A DNA stretch of 64,000 nucleotides from Haemophilus influenzae. Its GTDB lineage: Bacteria; Pseudomonadota; Gammaproteobacteria; Enterobacterales; Pasteurellaceae. The stretch covers positions 1,054,001 to 1,118,000 of the forward strand of contig NZ_AP018771.1 in assembly GCF_019703545.1 (NCBI RefSeq), written 5' to 3'. The position numbers were made by a program, and so were the translations under genes. The notes under the pieces are model-generated. The model ran no database searches. It was not told the origin of the DNA and saw nothing but the letters and a program-made list of their open reading frames with translations. Every line of letters begins with the position of its first letter. The first letter of the stretch is position 1. Positions 9,428-20,578 of the stretch are shown in pieces.

Positions 9428-10852
9428 ATGACTCAAAAATTACATATTAAAACTTGGGGCTGCCAGATGAATGAATATGATTCATCTAAAATGGCTGATC
9501 TTTTATTAAGCACCCACGGATTAGAACTCACGGAAGCACCTGAAGAAGCAGACGTATTATTATTAAATACCTGTTCTATTCGTGAAAAAGCACAAGAAAA
9601 AGTGTTCCACCAACTTGGGCGTTGGAAAGAATTAAAGAAAAATAATCCAAATTTAGTGATTGGTGTGGGCGGCTGTGTAGCCTCTCAAGAAGGGGAACAT
9701 ATTCGCCATCGTGCGCCTTATGTGGATATTATTTTTGGCCCGCAAACTTTGCATCGCTTGCCTGAAATGATTAATCAAATTCGTGGCGGTAAAAGCTCTG
9801 TGGTTGATGTGAGCTTTCCTGAAATTGAGAAATTTGACCGCTTACCTGAACCTCGTGCAGAAGGCCCAACGGCATTTGTTTCCATTATGGAAGGCTGTAA
9901 TAAATACTGTACTTTTTGTGTTGTGCCTTATACTCGTGGAGAAGAAGTCAGCCGTCCTGTGGATGACGTGCTATTTGAAATTGCGCAACTTGCGGAACAA
10001 GGTGTGCGTGAGGTCAATCTACTAGGTCAAAATGTAAATGCTTATCGTGGACCAACGCATGATGGTCAAATTTGTAGCTTTGCTGAGTTGCTTCGTCTCG
10101 TGGCTTCTATCGATGGTATTGACCGTTTACGTTTCACAACCAGTCATCCAATAGAATTTACCGATGATATTATTGATGTATATCGTGATACGCCTGAATT
10201 GGTGAGTTTCCTACATCTTCCAGTGCAAGCAGGTTCTGACCGTGTATTAACTATGATGAAACGTGCTCATACCGCATTAGAATATAAATCCATTATTCGT
10301 AAACTTCGTGCAGTGCGCCCAGATATTCAAATCAGCTCAGACTTTATTGTTGGTTTCCCAGGTGAAACGGCGGAAGATTTTGAGCAAACTATGAATTTGA
10401 TTGCACAAGTAAACTTTGATATGAGCTTCAGTTTTGTTTATTCCGCCCGACCAGGTACGCCAGCAGCAGATATGCCAGATGATGTGACGGAAGATGAAAA
10501 GAAACAGCGTCTTTATGTGCTACAAGAGCGTATTAATCAACAAGCGGCACAATTTAGCCGTCGTATGCTTGGCACAGAGCAGCGCGTGTTAGTTGAAGGT
10601 CCATCGAAGAAAGATATTATGGAATTGACGGGACGCACTGAAACAAATCGTATTGTTAATTTCCAAGGTTCTCCAGAAATGATCGGTAAGTTTGTGGATG
10701 TGAAAATCACTGATGTTTATACTAATTCGTTACGTGGCGAAGTGGTGCGTACTGAAGATGAAATGGGATTACGTATTGCGCAATCTCCACAAGAAGTGAT
10801 GAATCGCACACGTAAAGAAGATGAATTAGGTGTAGGGCGTTACCACGGCTAA
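9428..10852 (+). CDS. miaB: tRNA-2-methylthio-N6-dimethylallyladenosine synthase MiaB
   Basis: MiaB adds a methylthio group to C2 of i6A37 in tRNAs that read UNN codons. The N-terminal UPF0004 domain binds its cluster through Cys12, Cys49 and Cys83. The radical-SAM cluster is held by Cys157, Cys161 and Cys164 (CNKYCTFC). These are the same positions as in E. coli MiaB. A C-terminal TRAM-like domain follows (residues about 378-440). The 474-residue length is usual. It appears to be transcribed alone and ends at a USS-pair terminator shared with the convergent ung gene. Confidence 0.97.
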   Translation: MTQKLHIKTWGCQMNEYDSSKMADLLLSTHGLELTEAPEEADVLLLNTCSIREKAQEKVFHQLGRWKELKKNNPNLVIGVGGCVASQEGEHIRHRAPYVDIIFGPQTLHRLPEMINQIRGGKSSVVDVSFPEIEKFDRLPEPRAEGPTAFVSIMEGCNKYCTFCVVPYTRGEEVSRPVDDVLFEIAQLAEQGVREVNLLGQNVNAYRGPTHDGQICSFAELLRLVASIDGIDRLRFTTSHPIEFTDDIIDVYRDTPELVSFLHLPVQAGSDRVLTMMKRAHTALEYKSIIRKLRAVRPDIQISSDFIVGFPGETAEDFEQTMNLIAQVNFDMSFSFVYSARPGTPAADMPDDVTEDEKKQRLYVLQERINQQAAQFSRRMLGTEQRVLVEGPSKKDIMELTGRTETNRIVNFQGSPEMIGKFVDVKITDVYTNSLRGEVVRTEDEMGLRIAQSPQEVMNRTRKEDELGVGRYHG

Positions 10853-10872
10853 TTGAAATACTGAAATATTTA

Positions 10873-10908
10873 ACCGCACTTTGAGAGATTAAAGTGCGGT
10901 TATTTTTT
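10873..10908. terminator. bidirectional USS-pair terminator between miaB and ung
   Basis: ACCGCACTT at 10873-10881 and AAGTGCGGT at 10892-10900 form a stem with an AT-rich loop, followed by TTATTTTTTT on the plus strand. The two flanking genes converge on it, so it can serve miaB and perhaps ung. Confidence 0.85.
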
Positions 10909-10920
10909 TAGAGATATGGT

Positions 10921-11580
10921 TTAGATTTGCCAATCTATCGGTTTTATTCCGTGGCTTTCCAAATATGAATTTGTTTTGGAAAAATGATGACAACCAAAGA
11001 AACCTCGATGTGCTGATAACGGGGAAGGGTGTGGCGCCGTTAAAACAAAGTGACGAGTGCGGTCAATAATTTGCCCTTTTTTTTGTGCGTGACTGCCCCA
11101 AAGTAAAAACACCAGTTTTTCACGATGTTCATTGAGTACTTCAATAACTTTATCTGTAAACCTTTCCCAACCTAAATTGGCGTGTGAATGTGCCATACCT
11201 CGTTCCACGGTAAGCACAGTGTTAAGTAGCAATACCCCTTGTTCTGCCCATTTGACTAAATAACCATTTGATGGCATTTGAAATCCCGAAATATCTTGTG
11301 TGAGTTCTTTATATATATTTAATAGGGAAGGGGGAATGGCTACTTCAGGTTTTACTGAAAAAGCCAAGCCGTGCGCTTGGTTTGCACCGTGATAAGGATC
11401 TTGACCTAAAATTACCACTTTTACATCTTCAAAAGCGGTATATTTGAATGCGTTAAATACATCTTCTTGTGGGGGATAAATCGTTTTCCCGCTTGCTCTT
11501 GCAAGATGAACCTGTTGTAGTGCGTGTTGAAAGTAAGGTTGCGCTTTTTCTGTTCCGATAACGTCTGTCCAGTTTTTCAT
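10921..11580 (-). CDS. ung: uracil-DNA glycosylase (family 1)
   Basis: Ung removes uracil from DNA to start base-excision repair. The water-activating loop GQDPYHG is at residues 59-65 with catalytic Asp61. The uracil-binding and leucine-intercalation loop [11 protein letters not shown] begins at His184. The [11 protein letters not shown] strand is also present. The 219-residue length is typical of bacterial family 1 enzymes. It is convergent with miaB and divergent from grcA. Confidence 0.97.
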   Translation of the reverse strand: MKNWTDVIGTEKAQPYFQHALQQVHLARASGKTIYPPQEDVFNAFKYTAFEDVKVVILGQDPYHGANQAHGLAFSVKPEVAIPPSLLNIYKELTQDISGFQMPSNGYLVKWAEQGVLLLNTVLTVERGMAHSHANLGWERFTDKVIEVLNEHREKLVFLLWGSHAQKKGQIIDRTRHFVLTAPHPSPLSAHRGFFGCHHFSKTNSYLESHGIKPIDWQI

Positions 11581-11834
11581 TATTTTATCCTATTAATAAG
11601 TTTTTATTCATTATAAACAAAAACATTCATTCAATAAAAAGTTAAATTAATGTTAAATTATTGATATAAATTTTATTTAAAAATTAATAAATTTTAATTT
11701 AGATCAAATTTATAAAAATTAATTAAAAAAATAACCTGCTCTTTATCAAATAAATCTAAAATAATTTGAAATATTAAAATGATTTGATAAAATTTGTACA
11801 GTATTATTATTTTCGTGCCAATTAGGAGGCTATT
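11581..11834 (+). promoter_or_regulatory. AT-rich promoter region of grcA
   Basis: This 254-base gap between the divergent ung and grcA genes is extremely AT-rich and has several FNR-like half sites: TTGAT at 11661, ATCAA at 11703, and TTTGATAAAATTTG at 11783-11796. TATTAT at 11805-11810 can act as a -10. In E. coli the homologous yfiD gene is activated by FNR and ArcA. Regulation by oxygen is therefore expected, but no perfect TTGAT-N4-ATCAA site is visible. Confidence 0.4.
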
Positions 11835-12218
11835 ATGATTAAAGGTATTCAAATTACTCAAGCGGCAAATGACAATTTGCTTAATTCATTCTGGTTATTA
11901 GACAGCGAAAAAAATGAAGCACGTTGCTTATGTGCAAAAGGCGAATTTGCTGAAGACCAAGTTGTTGCAGTGAGCGAATTAGGTCAAATCGAATACCGTG
12001 AATTACCAGTAAACGTAGCACCAACTGTTAAAGTTGAAGGTGGCCAACACTTAAACGTAAACGTATTACGTCGTGAAACTTTAGAAGATGCGGTAAACAA
12101 TCCAGATAAATATCCACAATTAACTATCCGTGTTTCTGGTTACGCAGTACGTTTCAACTCTTTAACGCCAGAACAACAACGCGACGTTATTACTCGTACT
12201 TTCACTGAAAGCCTATAA
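11835..12218 (+). CDS. grcA: autonomous glycyl radical cofactor GrcA (YfiD)
   Basis: GrcA is a spare glycyl-radical domain that replaces the oxygen-damaged C-terminal part of pyruvate formate-lyase. The radical glycine is Gly102 within [14 protein letters not shown]. The protein is 127 residues long and nearly all of it follows E. coli YfiD, including the tail [12 protein letters not shown] strong ribosome site (TTAGGAGG) precedes the ATG. It stands alone between an AT-rich regulatory region and a strong terminator. Codon use is biased as in highly expressed genes. Confidence 0.97.
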   Translation: MIKGIQITQAANDNLLNSFWLLDSEKNEARCLCAKGEFAEDQVVAVSELGQIEYRELPVNVAPTVKVEGGQHLNVNVLRRETLEDAVNNPDKYPQLTIRVSGYAVRFNSLTPEQQRDVITRTFTESL

Positions 12219-12240
12219 TTTCAGTTTGAATGAAAAAAAG

Positions 12241-12270
12241 AAACCCCGAAGTCATTCGGGGTTTTGTTTT
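12241..12270 (+). terminator. intrinsic terminator of grcA
   Basis: AACCCCGAA and TTCGGGGTT form a 9-bp stem with a 4-base loop, followed by TTGTTTT. Confidence 0.9.
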
Positions 12271-12387
12271 ATCTAAAAGGTTAAAAAATTTGACCGCACT
12301 TTTCCTTTTCATCTCTAGCGATTTCCGCGCTTTTCAGGTAGAATCCGCCAGTTAAATTTATTGATTTTTTGAGAAAAACTATCTTTT

Positions 12388-14184
12388 ATGAAGAATATTC
12401 GCAACTTTTCTATTATTGCCCATATTGACCACGGTAAATCAACGCTTTCTGACCGTTTGATTCAAACTTGTGGTGGCCTTTCGGATCGTGAAATGGAAGC
12501 GCAAGTGCTAGATTCAATGGATCTTGAGCGTGAACGTGGAATTACCATCAAAGCACAAAGTGTGACTTTAAATTATAAAGCCAAAGATGGCGAAACTTAT
12601 CAATTAAACTTCATCGATACACCAGGACACGTGGACTTTTCTTATGAAGTGTCTCGCTCTCTTGCTGCTTGTGAAGGGGCATTGTTAGTTGTGGATGCAG
12701 GACAAGGAGTCGAAGCCCAAACTCTGGCAAACTGTTATACCGCAATCGAAATGGATTTAGAAGTAGTGCCGATTTTAAATAAAATCGATTTGCCTGCCGC
12801 AGATCCTGAACGCGTAGCTGAAGAAATTGAAGATATCGTGGGAATTGATGCGATGGAAGCGGTTCGATGCTCAGCTAAAACGGGTGTGGGTATCGAAGAT
12901 GTATTAGAAGAAATCGTGGCAAAAATTCCAGCACCAGAAGGCGATCCTAATGTGCCATTACAAGCATTGATTATTGATTCTTGGTTCGATAACTATTTGG
13001 GCGTGGTGTCTTTAGTGCGTATTAAAAACGGGGTATTACGTAAAGGCGATAAAATTAAAGTGATGTCCACAGGGCAAACTTACAACGTAGATCGTTTAGG
13101 GATTTTTACGCCAAAACAAGAAGATACGACTGTTTTAGAATGTGGCGAAGTGGGTTGGGTTGTTTGTGCGATTAAAGATATTTTAGGCGCGCCAGTTGGG
13201 GATACCTTAACCCATCAACATAATTCTGCAACTGAAGTGTTGCCAGGTTTTAAAAAAGTAAAACCACAGGTTTATGCTGGGCTTTTCCCTGTAAGTTCTG
13301 ATGATTATGAAGCGTTTCGTGATGCGCTTGGTAAATTAAGTTTAAACGATGCATCACTTTTCTATGAACCAGAAACTTCGACCGCACTTGGTTTTGGTTT
13401 CCGTTGTGGTTTCCTTGGACTTCTACATATGGAAATCATTCAAGAGCGTTTAGAACGTGAGTATGATTTAGATCTTATCACAACTGCGCCAACGGTAATT
13501 TACGAAGTGCAATTAACGAATGGGGAGGTTGTTTATGTGGATAGTCCTGCAAAATTGCCCCCACTTAATAATATTGCTGAAATTCGCGAGCCAATCGCAG
13601 AATGTAATATGTTAGTGCCACAAGAATATTTAGGTAACGTCATTACCCTTTGCGTTGAAAAACGTGGTGTGCAAACCAATATGGTATATCACGGTAATCA
13701 GATTGCGCTGACTTATGAAATTCCAATGGGAGAAGTGGTTCTAGATTTCTTTGACCGTTTAAAATCAACATCTCGTGGTTATGCTTCGTTAGATTACGGT
13801 TTCAAACGTTTCCAAGCGGCAGATATGGTTCGCGTGGATATTATGATTAACAGCGAACGAGTAGATGCTTTAGCTTTAATTGTTCATAAAGATAATTCAC
13901 AATATCGTGGTCGTGAATTGGTTGAAAAAATGCGAGAGTTAATTCCTCGTCAGCAATTTGATATTGCCATTCAAGCAGCGATTGGAAACCACATTATTGC
14001 GCGTTCAACCGTAAAACAATTACGTAAAAACGTATTAGCAAAATGTTATGGTGGCGACGTGAGCCGTAAGAAAAAACTCTTACAGAAACAGAAAGAGGGT
14101 AAAAAACGTATGAAGTCTTTAGGTAACGTAGAAGTGCCGCAAGAGGCGTTTTTAGCAATTTTACACGTAGGAAAAGATAAATAA
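12388..14184 (+). CDS. lepA: elongation factor 4 (LepA), ribosome-associated GTPase
   Basis: LepA/EF4 is a translational GTPase acting on ribosomes, with proposed roles in back-translocation and 30S assembly. The G1 loop AHIDHGKST is at residues 11-19, the G3 motif DTPGH at about 79-83 and the G4 motif NKID near residue 131. The distinctive LepA C-terminal domain is present (ending with [20 protein letters not shown]). The length of 598 residues is standard. It opens the operon lepA-lepB-rnc-era, as in enterics. A USS precedes it (12293-12301) and another lies inside (13381-13389). Confidence 0.97.
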   Translation: MKNIRNFSIIAHIDHGKSTLSDRLIQTCGGLSDREMEAQVLDSMDLERERGITIKAQSVTLNYKAKDGETYQLNFIDTPGHVDFSYEVSRSLAACEGALLVVDAGQGVEAQTLANCYTAIEMDLEVVPILNKIDLPAADPERVAEEIEDIVGIDAMEAVRCSAKTGVGIEDVLEEIVAKIPAPEGDPNVPLQALIIDSWFDNYLGVVSLVRIKNGVLRKGDKIKVMSTGQTYNVDRLGIFTPKQEDTTVLECGEVGWVVCAIKDILGAPVGDTLTHQHNSATEVLPGFKKVKPQVYAGLFPVSSDDYEAFRDALGKLSLNDASLFYEPETSTALGFGFRCGFLGLLHMEIIQERLEREYDLDLITTAPTVIYEVQLTNGEVVYVDSPAKLPPLNNIAEIREPIAECNMLVPQEYLGNVITLCVEKRGVQTNMVYHGNQIALTYEIPMGEVVLDFFDRLKSTSRGYASLDYGFKRFQAADMVRVDIMINSERVDALALIVHKDNSQYRGRELVEKMRELIPRQQFDIAIQAAIGNHIIARSTVKQLRKNVLAKCYGGDVSRKKKLLQKQKEGKKRMKSLGNVEVPQEAFLAILHVGKDK

Positions 14185-14192
14185 GGAAAATT

Positions 14193-15242
14193 ATGTCAAA
14201 TTTATTTTTTGTGATTTTATTGGCTGTGGGTTTTGGTGTGTGGAAAGTATTAGATTATTTTCAGCTGCCAAATACTTTTAGTATTTTGTTACTAATTTTG
14301 ACCGCACTTTCAGGCGTATTATGGTTTTATCATCGTTTTGTGGTGCTGCCAAAACGTCATCGTCAAGTGGCACGTGCAGAACAACGTTCTGGTAAAACCT
14401 TAAGTGAGGAAGATAAAGCCAAAATTGAACCGATTTCTGAGGCTTCAGAATTTTTATCTTCACTTTTTCCTGTGCTTGCAGTGGTATTTTTGGTTCGTTC
14501 TTTTTTGTTTGAACCGTTTCAAATTCCCTCTGGCTCAATGGAATCCACCTTACGTGTTGGCGATTTTTTAATTGTGAATAAATATGCTTATGGTGTGAAA
14601 GATCCGATTTTCCAAAACACCATTATTGCAGGCGAAAAACCACAACGTGGCGATGTAATTGTGTTTAAAGCACCACAACAAGCGTTAATTCGTACAGGTC
14701 TTGGCGCAACTCGAGCGGCTTTTGCAGAAAATCTTGCGTTAAGTTCAAAAGATAATATGTCTGGTGTTGATTATATTAAACGTATTGTTGGAAAGGGCGG
14801 AGACCGCATAATTTTTGATGTGGAACAAAAAACATTAAAAATTGTATATGGTAAAGAAGGTAAACCTTGTGAAATTGATTGCGAAACCAAGGCGTTTGAA
14901 TATACACAAAATCCAACAAATCCAGCTTTTCCTAATGAATTAGAATTGACTGAAAAAGGCGATGTAACACACAATGTGTTAATTAGTGAATATCGTCGTT
15001 ATTCAGGCTCTGAATTTTTCCCACAAGAGGGGATGCAAACTGCAGAATGGCTTGTGCCAGAAGGGCAGTATTTTGTGATGGGGGATCATCGCGATCACAG
15101 TGATGATAGCCGTTTTTGGGGCTTTGTGCCTGAAAAAAATATTGTGGGGAAAGCCACTTATATTTGGATGAGCTTAGAAAAAGAAGCGAATGAATGGCCA
15201 ACAGGTTTCCGTTTTGATCGCTTCTTTACAGCAATAAAATAA
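14193..15242 (+). CDS. lepB: signal peptidase I
   Basis: LepB removes signal peptides from exported proteins at the periplasmic face of the inner membrane. Two N-terminal membrane segments are visible (residues about 3-20 and 28-47), with a third hydrophobic stretch before the catalytic domain (about 89-106). The Ser/Lys dyad is Ser115 in [10 protein letters not shown] and Lys196 in DYIKRIVG. The [11 protein letters not shown] box is near residue 296. At 349 residues it is slightly longer than E. coli LepB. It follows lepA by 8 bases with ribosome site TAAGGAAA. Confidence 0.96.
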   Translation: MSNLFFVILLAVGFGVWKVLDYFQLPNTFSILLLILTALSGVLWFYHRFVVLPKRHRQVARAEQRSGKTLSEEDKAKIEPISEASEFLSSLFPVLAVVFLVRSFLFEPFQIPSGSMESTLRVGDFLIVNKYAYGVKDPIFQNTIIAGEKPQRGDVIVFKAPQQALIRTGLGATRAAFAENLALSSKDNMSGVDYIKRIVGKGGDRIIFDVEQKTLKIVYGKEGKPCEIDCETKAFEYTQNPTNPAFPNELELTEKGDVTHNVLISEYRRYSGSEFFPQEGMQTAEWLVPEGQYFVMGDHRDHSDDSRFWGFVPEKNIVGKATYIWMSLEKEANEWPTGFRFDRFFTAIK

Positions 15243-15243
15243 G

Positions 15244-15927
15244 ATGAATCATTTAGATCGACTTGAGCGTAAAATCGGCTATTGTTTTAATGATATTGCG
15301 CTCTTAAAGCAGGCACTTACGCATCGAAGTGCGGCAACTCAACATAATGAACGCCTAGAATTCCTAGGCGATTCCATTCTTAATTTCACTATCGCTGAAG
15401 CACTTTATCATCAGTTTCCACGTTGTAATGAAGGAGAACTGAGCCGTATGCGTGCTACTTTGGTACGCGAACCCACTTTAGCGATTTTAGCGCGCCAATT
15501 TGAATTAGGCGATTATATGTCGCTTGGTTCTGGCGAGCTAAAGAGCGGTGGTTTTCGCCGTGAATCTATTCTTGCCGATTGTGTAGAAGCGATTATTGGT
15601 GCAATGTCTTTGGATCAAGGATTAGCTGTGACGACCCAAGTGATTCGAAATTGGTATCAACAATTATTGGCAGAAATTAAACCGGGCGATAATCAAAAAG
15701 ATGCGAAAACTCGTTTGCAAGAATATTTACAGGGTAAACATTTGCCATTGCCAACTTATGAAGTGGTAAATATTCAAGGGGAAGCCCATTGCCAAATTTT
15801 CACTGTTGAATGCAAAGTGAAAAGTGCGGATAAAATTGACCGCACTTTTGTGGCAAAAGGATCTAGCCGTCGTAAAGCTGAACAAGCGGCAGCAGAACAA
15901 ATTTTAAAAGAACTGGACATCAAATGA
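15244..15927 (+). CDS. rnc: ribonuclease III
   Basis: RNase III cuts double-stranded RNA, including rRNA precursor stems. The catalytic signature ERLEFLGDS spans residues 36-44 with Asp43, and the second acidic residue Glu115 lies in [12 protein letters not shown] double-stranded RNA-binding domain fills residues about 153-226. The 227-residue length is normal. The gene starts one base after the lepB stop and overlaps era by 4 bases. It matters for this window because the rrn operon here has a long 23S processing stem and a helix-45 insert that are expected RNase III substrates. Confidence 0.97.
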   Translation: MNHLDRLERKIGYCFNDIALLKQALTHRSAATQHNERLEFLGDSILNFTIAEALYHQFPRCNEGELSRMRATLVREPTLAILARQFELGDYMSLGSGELKSGGFRRESILADCVEAIIGAMSLDQGLAVTTQVIRNWYQQLLAEIKPGDNQKDAKTRLQEYLQGKHLPLPTYEVVNIQGEAHCQIFTVECKVKSADKIDRTFVAKGSSRRKAEQAAAEQILKELDIK

Positions 15928-16832
15928 CCGAACAATTCGACAAAACCTATTGCGGCTTTATTGCTATCGTAGGTCGCCCAAATGTGGGTAAATCAACGCT
16001 CTTAAATAAAATTTTAGGACAAAAAATTTCAATTACATCACGTAAAGCACAAACTACCCGTCACCGCATTGTGGGAATTAAAACTGAAGGGTCGTATCAA
16101 GAAATCTATGTGGATACGCCAGGGCTTCATATTGAAGAGAAGCGTGCAATTAACCGCTTAATGAACCGCGCCGCAAGTAGTGCTATCGGCGATGTTGATT
16201 TAATTATTTTTGTTGTTGATGGCACACACTGGAATGCAGATGATGAGATGGTGCTAAACAAATTACGCAATGCAAAATCCCCCGTTGTGCTTGCTATCAA
16301 CAAAGTAGATAACATCAAAAATAAAGATGATTTATTGCCGTTTATTACAGATCTTAGCAGTAAATTTAACTTTGCTCACATTGTGCCAATTTCTGCACAG
16401 CGTGGTAATAATGTTCATGAATTAGAGAAAATTGTACGCCAATCTTTACGCGAAGGTGTGCATCATTTCCCAGAAGATTATGTTACAGACCGTTCACAAC
16501 GTTTTATGGCATCGGAAATAATCCGTGAAAAATTAATGCGTTTTACGGGAGAAGAATTGCCTTACTCTGTTACTGTTGAAATCGAACAATTCAAAGTGAA
16601 TGAACGTGGTACTTATGAAATAAATGGCTTAATTCTGGTTGAACGTGAAGGTCAGAAAAAAATGGTAATTGGTGCGGGCGGTCAAAAAATTAAAACTATT
16701 GGTATGGAAGCACGTGCTGATATGGAACGTTTATTTGATAACAAAGTCCATCTTGAACTTTGGGTAAAAGTGAAATCAGGTTGGGCAGATGATGAACGTG
16801 CGCTGCGCAGTTTAGGATATATGGATGAATAA
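15924..16832 (+). CDS. era: GTPase Era, 16S rRNA maturation factor
   Basis: Era binds the 3' end of 16S rRNA and couples its maturation to cell growth. The P-loop GRPNVGKS is at residues 17-24, DTPGL near 64-68 and NKVD near 124-127. The C-terminal KH domain shows [13 protein letters not shown]. The length of 302 residues is usual. Its ATG overlaps the rnc stop (ATGA). A USS directly follows the stop codon (16832-16840), then a terminator closes the lepA-lepB-rnc-era operon. Confidence 0.97.
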   Translation: MTEQFDKTYCGFIAIVGRPNVGKSTLLNKILGQKISITSRKAQTTRHRIVGIKTEGSYQEIYVDTPGLHIEEKRAINRLMNRAASSAIGDVDLIIFVVDGTHWNADDEMVLNKLRNAKSPVVLAINKVDNIKNKDDLLPFITDLSSKFNFAHIVPISAQRGNNVHELEKIVRQSLREGVHHFPEDYVTDRSQRFMASEIIREKLMRFTGEELPYSVTVEIEQFKVNERGTYEINGLILVEREGQKKMVIGAGGQKIKTIGMEARADMERLFDNKVHLELWVKVKSGWADDERALRSLGYMDE

Positions 16833-16857
16833 AGTGCGGTAAAATTTATTCGCATAA

Positions 16858-16892
16858 TAAAAATCCCCATTATTGTGATGGGGATTTTTTGT
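16858..16892. terminator. terminator between era and rsmC (convergent)
   Basis: AAAAATCCCCAT and ATGGGGATTTTT form a long stem around TATTGTG, with T-runs on the plus strand and A-runs on the other side. It can terminate both convergent transcripts. Confidence 0.88.
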
Positions 16893-16894
16893 TT

Positions 16895-17887
16895 TTAACT
16901 TTTCACTGAATACACTTTAAATTTTCCTGTTTGAGCAAGAACTTGATAATCATTGAAATGTTGTTTAAGTAGCTCGGGATAAGGCAAAAATGCATTGGCG
17001 ACAATGCGTAATTCTCCACCTTGATTGAGATGCCATTTCGCTTGAGTGATAAGTTCTTTTACGGCTCGATAGGCGGTATCAATGCCATCGTGGAATGGTG
17101 GATTTGAAATGATCAAATCAAATTTTCCTTGTACATCAGAAAAGACATCACTGGCGTAAACCTCGCCTTGTAATTGATATTCAGAAAGTGTTTTACGCGC
17201 TGATTCTAATGCCATTGCGTGAATATCTGCCATCGTAATTTGTGCGTTAGGCGAGCGTTTTTTTATCATAGAGCCAATTACCCCCGCGCCACAGCCAAGA
17301 TCGAGCACTTTTCCTTTTATTTTATTATCAATGGTTGAAAGTAACAGTTCCGTGCCTGCGTCTAATTCCGCCGCACTAAATACCCCAGGTAAACTATATA
17401 TAGTTAAGTCTTCTAGCGTAGAATGTTGATAGGTTTTCCAGAAATTTTTAAGTTCAAAGTGCGGTTTATTTTGGAGTGAAAAATGATATAAACCACAACG
17501 GCGAGCAGAGTCAATTTTTGCTATTTCCCCATAGGGTGCTAATGTTTTTTCTACTGAACGTACGCCACAACGATTTTCGCCAATAATTAATATTTCTTGA
17601 CCAATAGGAGCTTGAGACAATAGTTGAAGCAGTTGGAAATTGACTTCTTGTTTGTTTTTAGTCCAATAATAAACGATTAAATCGGCTTGACCTTGAAATT
17701 CAACGGAAAAATTGACCGCACTTTGCGTTCTTGCATAGTCAAAATAGCAGCTCCAAATTTGGATTGATTGGCATTTTGAGGCTAATGTTTGAGGAAAATT
17801 ATCAGAAATTCCTCCAGCAAATAATACCGATTTACCATTAAAAAATGAAAGATGGCGTTCTAAAACTTGGCTCTCTAGAGAAATCAC
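16895..17887 (-). CDS. rsmC: 16S rRNA (guanine1207-N2)-methyltransferase RsmC
   Basis: RsmC methylates G1207 of 16S rRNA using S-adenosylmethionine. The enzyme is a tandem of two methyltransferase-like domains. The N-terminal one lacks clear catalytic motifs, and the C-terminal one carries the SAM loop VLDLGCGAGVIG (about residues 194-205) and the N6/N2-methylase signature ISNPPFHDG (about 259-267). The length of 330 residues fits. It is divergent from holD, as in enterics. Two USS copies lie inside the gene (17457-17465 and 17715-17723). Confidence 0.93.
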   Translation of the reverse strand: MISLESQVLERHLSFFNGKSVLFAGGISDNFPQTLASKCQSIQIWSCYFDYARTQSAVNFSVEFQGQADLIVYYWTKNKQEVNFQLLQLLSQAPIGQEILIIGENRCGVRSVEKTLAPYGEIAKIDSARRCGLYHFSLQNKPHFELKNFWKTYQHSTLEDLTIYSLPGVFSAAELDAGTELLLSTIDNKIKGKVLDLGCGAGVIGSMIKKRSPNAQITMADIHAMALESARKTLSEYQLQGEVYASDVFSDVQGKFDLIISNPPFHDGIDTAYRAVKELITQAKWHLNQGGELRIVANAFLPYPELLKQHFNDYQVLAQTGKFKVYSVKS

Positions 17888-17991
17888 GCTTTGAATCCTG
17901 TGGGTTATTAGTTAAAATTATGCGTCATTTTAGCAAAGATTAATAAAAGAAATTAACACTATTTTTCAAGCAACGTTTTAAAAATTCACTT

Positions 17992-18396
17992 ATGAACAGA
18001 CGCGATCTTCTTTTACAAGAAATGGGCATTTCCCAGTGGGAATTATATCGCCCCGAGGTACTGCAAGGTTCAGTAGGAATCAGTGTGGCAGAGAATATTC
18101 GCTTTATCACTGTTTCCGATGAGAATATCAGTAGCTCGCCTTTGTTGGCTGATGTGCTGTTAAGCCTTGATCTTAAAAAAGAAAATTGCTTATGTTTGAA
18201 TTACGATCAAATCCAGCATATGGAATGTAAGCAGCCTATTCGTTATTGGTTACTATCAGAAAATAGCGACCAAATTGACCGCACTTTAGCATTTTGTGTG
18301 CAGGCAGAGCAGGTTTATCGCTCGCCAAGTTGGCAGCAATTTCAATCTAATCATCAAGCCAAACGAGCGTTATGGCAACAAATTCAGCAGTCTTAA
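17992..18396 (+). CDS. holD: DNA polymerase III psi subunit HolD
   Basis: Psi links the chi subunit, and through it SSB, to the clamp loader. The 134-residue protein begins with MNRRDLLLQEMGISQWELY, the conserved N-terminal peptide that docks on the clamp loader in the HolD family. It ends at TAA two bases before the rimI ATG, the enteric arrangement holD-rimI. Divergence across the family is high, so the call relies on the N-terminal motif and synteny. A USS lies inside (18278-18286). Confidence 0.88.
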   Translation: MNRRDLLLQEMGISQWELYRPEVLQGSVGISVAENIRFITVSDENISSSPLLADVLLSLDLKKENCLCLNYDQIQHMECKQPIRYWLLSENSDQIDRTLAFCVQAEQVYRSPSWQQFQSNHQAKRALWQQIQQS

Positions 18397-18398
18397 TT

Positions 18399-18839
18399 AT
18401 GTCTATTATTTCTCAAATTGAAGCCTGTGATTTCGAGCGATTGTATGAAATCGAACAGCAAGCACATCTGGTGCCTTGGTCGCTGGGGACGTTAAAAAAT
18501 AATCAAGGGGAGCGTTATTTCAATTTAAAATTAATTGAGAATAATCAGATTATCGGTTTTGCGATTTGCCAAACCGTATTAGATGAAGCGAATTTGTTTA
18601 ATATTGCGATTTTGCCTAATTATCAAGGTTGTGGATTTGGCAAATTATTGTTAGGCGAATTAATCTTTCAATTAAAGGAAAGAGGTGTACAGACTTTATG
18701 GCTAGAAGTCAGAGAGTCTAACCCTGCTCGTTTCTTGTATGAAAAAGTTGGTTTTAATGAAGTCGATATTCGGAAAAATTATTATCCGAAACCCAGTGGT
18801 GGACGAGAAAATGCCGTGGTAATGGCGTGTTATCTATAG
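18399..18839 (+). CDS. rimI: ribosomal protein bS18 alanine N-acetyltransferase RimI
   Basis: RimI acetylates the N-terminal alanine of ribosomal protein S18. The GNAT acetyl-CoA loop is NYQGCGFGKLLLGEL (about residues 75-89), followed by the family motifs LWLEVRESNPARFLYEKVGF and RKNYYP. I place the start at the ATG at 18399, two bases after holD, because family similarity (SIISQIEACDF) begins there. An upstream in-frame start overlapping holD is unlikely. This gives 146 residues, the usual length. Confidence 0.95.
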   Translation: MSIISQIEACDFERLYEIEQQAHLVPWSLGTLKNNQGERYFNLKLIENNQIIGFAICQTVLDEANLFNIAILPNYQGCGFGKLLLGELIFQLKERGVQTLWLEVRESNPARFLYEKVGFNEVDIRKNYYPKPSGGRENAVVMACYL

Positions 18840-18850
18840 ATTTAAATAAT

Positions 18851-18880
18851 TAGCCTAGATATTTCTAGGCTATATTTTTT
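18851..18880. terminator. terminator between rimI and fdhE (convergent)
   Basis: TAGCCTAGA and TCTAGGCTA form a perfect 9-bp stem with a short loop, followed by TATTTTTT on the plus strand. Confidence 0.88.
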
Positions 18881-19787
18881 ATGCTTCTTCTGCAGGAAAA
18901 ACAAATGGATTTAATCCGCTTCGTGCGAAACCTTTTTCTTCCATTTCAATATCTAAGAAAATAGAAGCCAAATCATCGGCTACAGGCTCTACATGAGGAT
19001 CTTTTTCTTGGAACATAATTTTCAAGTAACTTTCACAGCTACCACAGGTTTCAGCACGAACAAGTGCAAGTTCTTCATCTAACGACCACATTTCGAGTTT
19101 GTCGTGGCTATTACAATTGGTGCATTGTGCGCGTACTAAATTCCATTCACTTTCACATAAATTACAATGTAAGTAGCGTAACCCTTGTGATGTACCAATT
19201 TGTACAATACTTGCCACAGGTAAAGAACCACAAACAGGGCAGTGATGTAAATTTTCGGCGTTCTCAACTTGGCTATTATGGGGAATTTGCTGGGCGAGCT
19301 GTAGCCAATAAAGGGAAAGTGTAGCCCAAATAAAGACGGCTTTATCACTGCTAACTAAATTAAATTCTTGTGCTAATAACTTATTTGCCATTTCTTCTAA
19401 GTCGGTAGAGGAGGCTTTTTCAAGAAATTCAATTGTTGCAGCAACTTGTTCGTTAGCTTTGGGTTTTATTTCATCAAGAATTTCAGTTAAGTATTCGCGC
19501 CAGATACTGTCTCGCTTAAAGGTTTTGGCATTTAGTGGCTCGATAGCATTTAACGGTTCAAACTGTTGTGCTGGTAAAGGATTTTTTTCTAACGTGGAAA
19601 GTTGGCTTTCAACTATGTCTGCGGCAAATAATAAATAATCAGATAGAGGATGATTTTGTGCTAAGTCTCTTAAACGTTTCGCTCTGCGTTGGTAAAGATT
19701 TTTAGGATTGGCAAATAAAACCGCTGGGGCTTGATATGTATTTGCCACTTGTTTAATTTCTGATTCAGATAAGATTTTGATACTCAT
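18879..19787 (-). CDS. fdhE: formate dehydrogenase accessory protein FdhE
   Basis: FdhE is a cytoplasmic rubredoxin-like iron protein needed to make active respiratory formate dehydrogenase. Four CxxC pairs are visible in the C-terminal half: CPVC, CNLC, CTNC and CGSC. They match the metal-binding sites of the family. The length of 302 residues is normal. It lies downstream of fdxI on the same strand but behind a strong USS-pair terminator, so it may have its own promoter or depend on readthrough. Confidence 0.95.
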   Translation of the reverse strand: MSIKILSESEIKQVANTYQAPAVLFANPKNLYQRRAKRLRDLAQNHPLSDYLLFAADIVESQLSTLEKNPLPAQQFEPLNAIEPLNAKTFKRDSIWREYLTEILDEIKPKANEQVAATIEFLEKASSTDLEEMANKLLAQEFNLVSSDKAVFIWATLSLYWLQLAQQIPHNSQVENAENLHHCPVCGSLPVASIVQIGTSQGLRYLHCNLCESEWNLVRAQCTNCNSHDKLEMWSLDEELALVRAETCGSCESYLKIMFQEKDPHVEPVADDLASIFLDIEMEEKGFARSGLNPFVFPAEEA

Positions 19788-19807
19788 ATTCTTCTCACTT
19801 TTATAAT

Positions 19808-19840
19808 AAAAAGTGCGGTCAATTTTAACCGCACTTTTTT
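19808..19840 (-). terminator. USS-pair terminator after fdxI
   Basis: AAGTGCGGT (19811-19819) and ACCGCACTT (19828-19836) face each other with an 8-base loop, and on the minus strand the stem is followed by a T-run. It sits between fdxI and fdhE and would reduce transcription into fdhE. Confidence 0.8.
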
Positions 19841-19858
19841 CTTTTTCAGGATTTGAGC

Positions 19859-20578
19859 TTATTTGCCAAATCCTTTAAATAAGACTTTGGTTTTACCTAC
19901 TTTTTTGCCAGATTGCTCGTTGAGTAAATCTTCTTCAAGTTTTGATAAAACTTCTTCACGATACCATCTTGGGTGATGTTTTTTCGCCCAACGAACAGTA
20001 ACCCAACCTTCAACAATACCGCGAATTGATCCTTTAACCCAAAATGCCATATATATATGCACCAAGATACCCGTGAATAACATAAAAGCACTTGCAGAGT
20101 GGAGCAAAATAGCAATTCGCAATACTGGGATTGAGAAGTAATGTGAAAAATATTGACGCCACATAATGATGCCAGTGACTAATAACGTTACCATCGCCAA
20201 GTTTAATGTCCAAAAGAGCATTTTTTGACCAAGGTTATATTTACCGTTGTCAGCAACTGCGTGTTCATTCCCTTTAAGCACTTCAACGACACCTTTTGCC
20301 CAGCGAATATCGTTTTTTTCTGGAATATTGTGATCCCAGTACAATAACGCTAAGTAGATGAAAGCGAAGAACATTAAAATCCCTGTGAATGGGTGAATGG
20401 CGCGCGCAATTTGTGGTGTACCCAAAATTTCTGTGAGCCAAGCAAAGTCAGGGAAGAAAAATGCAACGCCAGTGAACATCGTCATAAAAAAGCAAATAAC
20501 CAACATCCAGTGACTAATACGCGCTGGGGTTCTATGACGGATAACGCGAGTATCGTTGCTAATTTCAATTTTACTCAT
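19859..20578 (-). CDS. fdxI: formate dehydrogenase cytochrome b556 (gamma) subunit
   Basis: This di-haem cytochrome b passes electrons from the iron-sulfur subunit to menaquinone in the inner membrane. Four hydrophobic helices are visible, with histidines suited as haem ligands near His15, His23 and His62 and in the third and fourth helices ([20 protein letters not shown]). I choose the ATG at 20578 ([10 protein letters not shown]) because AGGGGG stands before it. A longer frame upstream lacks support. This gives 239 residues. The start overlaps the end of fdxH by 8 bases. Confidence 0.93.
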   Translation of the reverse strand: MSKIEISNDTRVIRHRTPARISHWMLVICFFMTMFTGVAFFFPDFAWLTEILGTPQIARAIHPFTGILMFFAFIYLALLYWDHNIPEKNDIRWAKGVVEVLKGNEHAVADNGKYNLGQKMLFWTLNLAMVTLLVTGIIMWRQYFSHYFSIPVLRIAILLHSASAFMLFTGILVHIYMAFWVKGSIRGIVEGWVTVRWAKKHHPRWYREEVLSKLEEDLLNEQSGKKVGKTKVLFKGFGK